Origin: Okapia johnstoni
Taxonomy: Eukaryota; Chordata; Mammalia; Artiodactyla; Giraffidae
Direction of reading: 5' to 3'
Assembly (NCBI GenBank): GCA_024291935.2
Contig: CM044322.1
Span: 26,721,405-26,785,404 of the forward strand
Length of the DNA stretch: 64,000 bases
The notes beneath the pieces were generated by a model. The model had not been told where the DNA came from, ran no database searches, and was given only the letters and a program-made list of their open reading frames with translations. The translations under genes and the position numbers were made by a program. Below, piece after piece: positions 33,176 through 64,000 of the stretch (position 1 is its first letter; every line of letters begins with the position of its first letter).

Positions 33176-33520
33176 CTGCCACTAATCCCCAACCCTCAAG
33201 GACCCTCTCAGACAGATTCCTCTAATGGCCATGCCAGGGAGGGGTGGAGGCTGTGGGTGTGCTGACAATCCTGAGAAGAACTAGCAATTCTGAACTCAAA
33301 TTGCTCACAGATGCTCACAAGGGCCTTCACCAGCTGCATCAGCTACTTCCGGCATAATTAATAGTGCTGCATAACAACCAACCACAAACCCTCAGTAGCA
33401 TCCAATGACAGGTATTTATTGCTCACACATGGGTTCAGCTGGGAGTCAGGTGGCTTATTTTGGCTAACTGCCGATTTTGGCTGGAAACACTCATATGTCT
33501 AGGGGTCAAGTCTGGGTTTG

Positions 33521-33794
33521 GAGAAGGCAATGGCACCCCACTCCAGTACTCTTGCCTGGAAAATCCCATGGATGGAGGAGCCTGGTAGGCTACAGTCCAT
33601 GGAGTCGCTAAGAGTCAGACGACTGAGCGACTTCACTTTCACTTTTCACTTTCATGCACTGGAGAAGGAAACGGCAACCCACTCCAGTGTTCTTGCCTGG
33701 AGAATCCCATGGATGGCGGAGCCTGGTGGGCTGCCGTCTATGGGGTCGCACAGAGTCGGACACGACTGAAGCGACTTAGCCGCAGCAGTAGCAG
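33521..33794 (+). mobile_element. BOV-A2 dimeric SINE with perfect 14-bp duplication
   Basis: Two Bov-A units in tandem (GAGAAGGCAATGGCACCCCA and GGAGAAGGAAACGGCAACCC) joined by 'CTTCACTTTCACTTTTCAC', ending in 'GACTTAGCCGCAGCAGTAGC'. Identical CAAGTCTGGGTTTG flanks at 33507-33520 and 33795-33808 mark the target site. This family is ruminant-specific. Confidence 0.93.
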
Positions 33795-34499
33795 CAAGTC
33801 TGGGTTTGACTGGGGAAACTCAGCTCCACAGGGCTCTCAAACTCTTCCCAGGAGGCCATTGAAAAATTGCATGGCAAATGGCATGGGTAAAGTGAGAGGT
33901 GAAGAATCAGAGCCATCCTGGAAGTCTCTCATACTCTCACATTATCTAAGACACAAATTAATAGCATGAAATATGGTAGAGCAGAAAGGAGGGTATTTAT
34001 TGGCTAACAAACAGTGACAGCAGCTGAGTCACTTAACCGCTCAGAGACTCAGTTTCCCCATCTGTAAAATGGGCACATCTTCCACCTCCCTTTGGAAGCC
34101 AGCAGAAGCTTGTGACAGGAGGCGTCATTACTACTACTGACCTCATACCTGGACCCCCAGTGGCACATCTCCCCTCTCCCTTTTATTCCTCAGGAGGGGG
34201 AGCTTTATTCCCAGCAGGCCCTGGTGGCCAGTCCCCTAAAACTCACTCATCAAGTAGGAGCACCTATCTGCAAATGTTCACATGGTGATAGGCATGTAAT
34301 GGCAGAGAACAAACACAGAGCATCTTCCCAAAGCACCGATTTCCTATGAAGACTGTGTGGGAAGAAAAAAAAATGCACGTTAAGATAAACTCAGCTGTGT
34401 GATGAAATAAGCTGCAAAATTCAGATCAAGCTTTCTAGGTGAAGAATGAAATTTCCCAGACATTTGTTGTTGTGACTGCCGCATGCTAGACCCCAGATC

Positions 34500-34697
34500 G
34501 TTAATCTACTGAACACCAGAGCCTGAAAAACAAATCTGTTTTGTAAATAAAGTTTTTCTGGAAAACAGCTATGCCTACTGGGCTGCATTGTGCAATATAA
34601 CAGCAGAATTGAATAGTTGCAACCAAGACCATACGGCCCATAAGCCTAAAACATTTGCTGTCTGGTCGTTTATAGAAACAGGTTGCCAACCCCTGAT
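34500..34697. repeat. DNA-transposon-like fragment (hAT type suspected)
   Basis: 'TTTTGTAAATAAAGTTTTTC', 'CATACGGCCCATAAGCC' and the end 'CAGGTTGCCAACCCCTG' resemble a common mammalian non-autonomous DNA transposon. The family name is not certain. Confidence 0.4.
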
Positions 34698-34935
34698 CTC
34701 CTCAGATTCTTTGATGGTAAAGTTTGGATAATTCTGTGCTATTCTGATATCTGAGGTCTGCAGGTCTCAGGACTGAAGAGTGAACATTTTATTGCACATT
34801 GACAATTCTCAGTGTTCTAAGTGAATAAACCATTGCTTAATTCTAACAACAACCCTAAGAGCTGGATAAGATTTTTATTGTTCTATTTGATAGGTGAAGA
34901 AATTGAGTTAGAGATGAAACTTGCTCTAGCTCAGG

Positions 34936-35065
34936 TCTTCTCAAATTTTAACAAACAGGAGAATCACCTAGGTATCTTGTTAAACTGCAGATGCTGAATC
35001 AGTAGGTGTGGATACATGAGTCTGCATTTCTAACCAGATCCTAAGCTATGCTGGTCCAAACTCAC
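34936..35065. repeat. MER5A-like fragment
   Basis: 'CTTCTCAAATTTTAACAAAC', 'GAATCACCTAGGTATCTTGT', 'GCTGAATCAGTAGGTGTGG', then 'GCATTTCTAACCAGATCC'. Confidence 0.65.
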
Positions 35066-35689
35066 TCTCTGTGAGTAGTGAGGATCCAAACCACAGTCAC
35101 TACCCAGAAGCACAGGGCTGCAAACCCAAGTCTCTAACCCCTGAGCATTGGATTTCTCAGAGGAACCCTTATAAATGAGTCATAAATATCATGAAAGTTC
35201 ATGTCTGCATCTCCATGGCCCCACTGAGACCTCAAGGACACAGCCCAGTTTAGAACTTCACAGATTGCCTGGTTGTCCATTAACATATAAATGGGGACTG
35301 AGCCCCAGCGGGAGGAAGTGGGCTATAAAACTCATCTGTTCTCCCAGCCTCTATTCCCTCTCCAGAAACCTGGATTATTATTTTGGTGCTGTCCCTCCCC
35401 CACACCTCCATCTGGAGCCTGGTGCCCAGATCTCGGGGTAGGACTTGTCCTCTAGTCTAAACCTGTCCAATCCACACTTGCATCCCCTCTCCCACCACAA
35501 CCGTTGGTTCAGGGATGGTCATGTGACCTGAGGCAGGTCCAATCAGAGAGAGTTACAGGACTTTTGCGGGAACTACCAGGAAGCTCTGGCTCATTCCCTG
35601 ATGGGTTTGAAGATGAGTGATGTGAGGCTACAGCAGCAAAATGAAGGGGATGGTTTTGCTCTCTAGAATACATTCAACAATGAGTAGAG

Positions 35690-35870
35690 ACACTTCTGGT
35701 TGTCACAACTTGGAGGAGGAGGGAAGAGACTACTGACATCTAGTGGGTGGGAATCAGGACTGCTGCTAAGTATCCTTCAAGGCACAGGATTGTAGCTTAC
35801 AGGATTCTGGGTCTCATAATAAAGAACCATCATCCAAAATGTCAATAGCGCCATAGTTGAGAAACCCTGG
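35690..35870 (+). repeat. MER20 DNA transposon fragment
   Basis: 'CTTCTGGTTGTCACAACTTG', 'CATCTAGTGGGTGGGAATC', 'AAAATGTCAATAGCGCC' and terminal 'GTTGAGAAACCCTGG'. Confidence 0.75.
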
Positions 35871-36959
35871 ACCAGTGATTCTGTAACCCTCTTGTCCCCA
35901 TAGGACAACCTGGAGCTCCTACAGGCCATGTAATGGAGCCTGAGAGTGGACTCTCACAGTGAAAAGCAGAGACAAAGGATAGAGATAAACTGAGTGCTGG
36001 AGACATCACCAGGGCCCTGGATCCAGCCGTGCTTGAAACCAGCCCTGCTCCTGGGCTTTTCCACCTTGTGTCCCAGTGAACGACTCCTTGGCTTAAGCCT
36101 GTTAGATGAAGAGTTTTGTCACTTCTAAACCCTCCCAGAAATGTGATGAAATAGGCTGGGCATATGTCCCTCTCTGTGTTTCATTCATAAAGAGCCCCAG
36201 GCCAGAGGACCTGTGTGACTTGCCCAAGGTCACACAGCAAGCCCATGGCATGTGCCAAACTGGTATTTGTTCAGTGACCTCCTACAGGAAAATCTTATTT
36301 TTATAGTAAAATAAACACAGAAACATGGAACAGAATGGCATAATCACATTAATTCAAGATAAAATAGGAAACTTCACAAATAGTTTGTTGTTGTAGTGAC
36401 TGCTACAGACTACAAACAAGAGCCCAAACTGTTAAAGAAGTTAGGGATGGAGTTGGGACTAGAACGCAGGTATTCTGACATCTAGTACAATGGGATTCTA
36501 CACCCCAGGCTTCCTCACCCTCCTCATGATTCTTGGCCAATTACAAATTTTTCTCATGCATATGACAATCCTGTAATCCAGGCCTGGATTGTTATTTAGG
36601 AAACTCAAGCCCAGTGACTTGTCTGTCCAAGCTATAACGCTCGGTTCTGACTCAATGAGGACTTGAACTCAGGTCTTAACAGTTCAAGTCCACTCTCTGC
36701 TCTGCTTTTCTGGCTGGGCAAAAGGTAGAATCTGTGGTCACAGGGCAGGTCTGTCTCACCAGAGCCTGGCCTTCCTGGAACTGTGCTCTGACCATAAGCA
36801 ATGAGAATGAAGTTTTAAGGAAGAGCGAGAATGTCCATCAGGAACCCTTGCTCCTTTTTTCCACCCATGCGACCTGCTCCCCACCAAACACAAGGGGCTT
36901 GTTGCAGTACTAGGAGGACATTTGAAATGTCACCTTCAGCATCCTCAAGTAAAGGAGCT

Positions 36960-37140
36960 TGGGAATCAGACCAGCCTATGTTGGGATCCCCTTCGTGCCA
37001 CTTTAGAAGCTGTGTGATCTTGAGCAAGTTCACTTTACCTCTCTGAACCTCGGCTTCTTCATTTTAAATATGGGACCTTTTGCAAGATTTCATAAGACTT
37101 AGGTTAGGTAAGACATGTGAGTGCATCTGACATGTATGTT
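36960..37140 (+). repeat. MIR fragment
   Basis: 'GCTGTGTGATCTTGAGCAAG', 'CTCTCTGAACCTCGGCTTC', 'TTCATTTTAAATATGGGACC'. Confidence 0.55.
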
Positions 37141-37450
37141 GGGTGAGTGTCAGCCTCCTTTTCTAAGAAGTTCCTGCTTTGACCTCACTTGGAAGTTACT
37201 GGAGAAGTACAAACTGCTGTGGTCCTAGGAGGAGATGATAAATACTCTTGAGCCATACCAATAAAGCCCTCCGCACCTGCCCATTCTGGGGCTGCCCAAC
37301 CCTACCTGTTCAGGTCTACTATTTTTCAAATCCTCACCACATCATTACAAAACAGACTGGGCAGGCATTTCTCCCCTTGTTTCATAGACGGGCAGGCCCC
37401 AGGCTTTGAGACTTCCATGGCTTGTCCTAGGGCACCCAGCCAGCCATGGT

Positions 37451-37682
37451 ATAGCCTATAACGGGCTTCCTCAACCTCAGTGCCATTGACAACTGAGGGG
37501 GGATCGTTCCTCGTTGTGACAGACTGTTCTGTGCCTTTGTGGGATATTTAGCAACATCTCCAGACTCTACCTACTAGATGCCAACAGTACCCCATCCCCA
37601 GCCATGACAACCAAAAATGTCTCTGGATGTTGCCAAATGTCCCCTTGATGGGTAATACCAGCGCCATTGAGAATCACTGGCC
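37451..37682 (-). repeat. MER20 DNA transposon, reversed
   Basis: 'CCTCAACCTCAGTGCCATTG', 'TAGATGCCAACAGTACCCC', 'GACAACCAAAAATGTCTCTG', 'GTTGCCAAATGTCCCC' and end 'GAGAATCACTGG'. Near full length. Confidence 0.8.
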
Positions 37683-37812
37683 TAGAACTGTCTGTTCAGC
37701 ATGCAAACTAATGTTTTCTATGAAAACACAACTCCAAGGGCCAATATTTTTCTTCTTCTCATAACATATAACATAATCTGTTGAAAGCGGATAGAACCCA
37801 TATTTCAACAAC

Positions 37813-37834
37813 CACATTTGGCATCTTTTTCCAA
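37813..37834 (+). promoter_or_regulatory. CELA2A: Possible PTF1-like element upstream of CELA2A
   Basis: A CATTTG E-box followed one turn later by TTTTTCC loosely fits the bipartite PTF1 site, about 150 bases before the TATA box. A weak match. Confidence 0.25.
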
Positions 37835-37960
37835 GTATTTCCAGGGTGTCAATTAGGGAAAATGGAAAAAGAATATTGGACACAGGCCATTTTTCCATTG
37901 GGCTTTGAGAAAATCCCCATCTTGAATTTTCCTAGTATATCTCTGTCTGATAAACCCACT

Positions 37961-37967
37961 CATAAAA
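37961..37967 (+). promoter_or_regulatory. CELA2A: CELA2A TATA-like box
   Basis: CATAAAA lies 56 bases before the start ATG, close to the CTRC TATA-ATG spacing, which puts transcription start near 37990. Confidence 0.55.
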
Positions 37968-38016
37968 CCAGGGCCTTAGCCAGGGCCACACATATAGGAC
38001 TCCTTACGGACACACC

Positions 38017-55449
<17,433 letters not shown>

Positions 55450-55506
55450 CCACAAGAAGTCACTGGGACTGTTTCAGACTTGGAAAGGTCACAGGAGAAA
55501 AATAAC

Positions 55507-55512
55507 AATAAA
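55507..55512 (+). terminator. CELA2A: CELA2A poly(A) signal
   Basis: AATAAA 58 bases after the stop, followed by 'CATCTTGGTGAGAGTC' as a modest GU-containing downstream region. Confidence 0.8.
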
Positions 55513-55539
55513 GTGACAACTACTTGAATCACATCTTGG

Positions 55540-56576
55540 TGAGAGTCTTATTAGCAAACCATACTCATGTCTAGGGCCCTGAAAGCAAGAAACAGGCTCG
55601 GGGTCTTTAAGCTGAGCTTACAGGCTCAGCGAGTGGGTGGCGGATGGGGGTACAAGGGTCTTGAAGCCAGGAAGACACAGGCTGGACTCAAGAAGGCCCA
55701 AGTCTGGCCATGTCTCTCCACTGGTTAATTGTGTTCCGTGGACAAGTGACATAACCTCCCCCAACACATAGCTCCCACCCCAGTCACTTCCTGGGATGGG
55801 GTAGGGGGTTCAAAAGAGATAAGAGCCGGGGAAATATTTCCCAAAAAGCCACAGTCTCCTTTACATAAGAAACAATAAAGAGTTAGAGCAAAATAAGGGG
55901 GAAATGGGTGAAAGAGAGTCCATATTCACCTTTTTTTTTTTTTTTTAAGAACACCGCAATGTAGAAAAACTTGATAATTTTTAAAATTTCATTTAGGATT
56001 TACAGATTCTAACTCTTCAGATTCTGGTAGCCCTAAACTGATCTAGGAGAGATGCTGGTTTGTTTGTAGCCAAGGTTTCCTATAGATCAGTGGTTCCCCA
56101 GTAGGGGTCTATGAGGAAGACTTGGCAATGTCTGAAGACACATTTGGTTGTTAAGACTCAAGAGAGGTGGGTGGAGGCCAGGCTGCTCAACATCCCACAG
56201 TGCACAGGATGGCCCCACAACAAAGGATTCTCTGGCCCCAATGTCAGCTGTGCTTAAGTTGAAAAGCCCTGGTGTAGAGAAAACACAGGGGTCACAGGCC
56301 ACAGCCACTAGCCATGAATGGGTATCGGGCAAAAGGCCCCATAGTGTCCATGGCGTTCTGCTCTTCTTCCTCCATCACTGGTCATTTGGCTCCAACTTGG
56401 AAGCTACTAGGACTGTCTGCCGCCCATGGGGAAAGAGCAGACCCTCTACAGGCTACAGAATCCTCCGACGGATGTCAGCCACAGTTGTAGGAAAGTCCAG
56501 GCCTTAGCCACAGCCAGAGCTGCAGCAGGAAGGTTTCAGGGTGAACGGTAAGGCAGGGTGAGGGGTCCTGATCTCA
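55540..56576 (-). other. CASP9: Convergent gap; CASP9 3' UTR side
   Basis: About 1 kb between the CELA2A poly(A) site and the CASP9 stop. The right part must hold the CASP9 3' UTR read leftwards. I found no clear reversed AATAAA, so its end is unknown. A T tract at 55932-55947 and a MER20 (56089-56275) are present. Confidence 0.5.
56089..56275 (+). repeat. MER20 DNA transposon fragment
   Basis: 'ATCAGTGGTTCCCCAGTAGG', 'CTTGGCAATGTCTGAAGACA', 'CATTTGGTTGTTAAGACTC', 'AAAGGATTCTCTGGCCCC', 'GTTGAAAAGCCCTGG'. Confidence 0.75.
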
Positions 56577-63384
<6,808 letters not shown>

Positions 63385-63617
63385 CTAGAAGACAAAGAAC
63401 TCTGGTGACAACCCAAGAAGTTATGGTAGGATCCAATGGCCTGTTTGTGCAGAGGCTTTGTGGGGACCAAGAATTTACAAGGTTCCACCAGGGGCACAAG
63501 GCTGAGTGAAACACAGCAGGTTGGTCCTGGGCAGCCTCAATTCCAAAGGTCTCAAACTCACATGCCTATAACACCAGATAGCCTACCTCAAGAACACTGG
63601 CCAGCTTCCTCTAGATT

Positions 63618-63782
63618 GGTTGTTCTCAAAGTGTGGTCCCTGGACCAGTAGCATCAGCATCACGTGGAAACTTACAAGACATGCAAATTCCCACCCAGAC
63701 TTCCCAAATCAGAAACCTTGGTAGTGGGGACCAGAAATCTGGCCCTTCAGGTGCCTCTGTTACAGCTACATTGAGAACAACT
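63618..63782. repeat. MER5A copy
   Basis: 'GGTTGTTCTCAAAGTGTGG', 'GGACCAGTAGCATCAGCATC', 'GATGCAAATTCCC'-like centre and terminal 'CATTGAGAACAACTAC'. Both ends preserved. Confidence 0.75.
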
Positions 63783-63792
63783 ACTCTAGAGC

Positions 63793-63925
63793 AATTCCTC
63801 TCAAACTTCATATTTACAGGGGTCTTGTTAACGTACAGGCTCTGAATGAGAACCTACATTCTCCCGAGCTGCCAGGTGATGCCCATGCTGCAGTCCAGGG
63901 GCCACACTGTGAATGAAAGGACCAA
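63793..63925. repeat. MER5A copy, opposite orientation
   Basis: 'CAATTCCTCTCAAACTTCAT', 'GGGGTCTTGTTAACGTACAG' and the end 'GATGCCCATGCTGCAGTCC', 'GGGGCCACACTGTGAAT', which is the reverse of the start of the preceding copy. Confidence 0.65.
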
Positions 63926-64000
63926 AGGGGTGGCCCCAGACCAGCCACAGGCCAGAATTTTGCTCTTTGAGGATGCGGAACTGATGGGTCAGACCTTTGT

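Larger units (their letters stand above)
31030..37960. other. Intergenic region CTRC-CELA2A
   Basis: 6.9 kb. It holds a tRNA-type SINE, MIR, MER20 and MER5A copies and one BOV-A2. A promoter-like CTATAAAA at 35323-35330 has no recognisable exon after it. Stretches 31205-31900, 33810-34490 and 36260-36950 are unique with nothing coding seen. Confidence 0.7.
63385..64000 (-). other. CASP9: CASP9 intron 5, 3' part
   Basis: Unique DNA plus two MER5A copies facing each other. No exon 5 motif (CCVVVILSHGC) is found before the window edge. Confidence 0.75.

Noticed and set aside
37255..37262. AATAAA at about 37258 as the 3' end of a lost gene
   Set aside because: No coding exon or UTR-like sequence precedes it; a lone hexamer is expected by chance.
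37991..37998. CATATAGG as the CELA2A TATA box
   Set aside because: It is only about 20 bases from the ATG, too close; CATAAAA at 37961 has better spacing.
63385..64000. CASP9 exon 5 near the right edge
   Set aside because: No CCVVVILSHGC-type motif or matching splice donor on the minus strand is visible before the window ends.

Overview
The window is nuclear DNA of a ruminant, almost certainly a bovid. The evidence is the dense set of ruminant SINEs (Bov-tA, a dimeric BOV-A2, ART2A/BovB-derived copies, tRNA-Glu-type SINEs), L1 fragments, older MIR, MER5A and MER20 copies, and four intron-containing vertebrate genes. From left to right these are EFHD2 (+), CTRC (+), CELA2A (+) and the 3' part of CASP9 (-). 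This is the order of the human 1p36.21 interval. I could assign every coding exon inside the window from GT/AG splice sites, reading phase and protein motifs. Species cannot be fixed from the sequence alone.

Layout. 1-2.4 kb: upstream DNA with an ART2A copy and a tRNA-type SINE. 2.4-3.6 kb: CpG-rich promoter and exon 1 of EFHD2. 3.3-19.0 kb: the rest of EFHD2 with a 12.7 kb first intron; its 3' UTR runs to about 20.66 kb. 24.7-31.0 kb: CTRC (chymotrypsin C, caldecrin), eight exons. 31.0-37.9 kb: repeat-rich intergenic DNA. 38.0-55.5 kb: CELA2A (pancreatic elastase 2A), eight exons spread over 17.5 kb. 56.6-63.4 kb: CASP9 exons 6-9 on the minus strand; exons 1-5 lie beyond the right edge.

Function. 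CTRC and CELA2A are secreted pancreatic acinar serine proteases of the S1 family. They are tandem paralogues: five of eight coding exons have identical lengths and all intron phases match. EFHD2 (swiprosin-1) is a cytosolic Ca2+- and actin-binding EF-hand protein, and CASP9 is the initiator caspase of the mitochondrial apoptosis pathway. EFHD2 and CASP9 are neighbours by synteny and not pathway partners of the proteases.

Points of note: a one-base frameshift in the GCG/polyalanine stretch of EFHD2 exon 1 (most likely an assembly or sequencing error); only one CELA2 gene between CTRC and CASP9, where human has two; loss of the N-glycosylation sequon in CTRC; a Pro substitution in the second caspase-9 linker cleavage site; short transcription-factor motif clusters (RFX, PBX-MEIS, NR5A2); and a degenerate CCAAT-containing repeat in CELA2A intron 2 that I cannot name. 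I see no CRISPR array, bacterial system or unknown multigene system.
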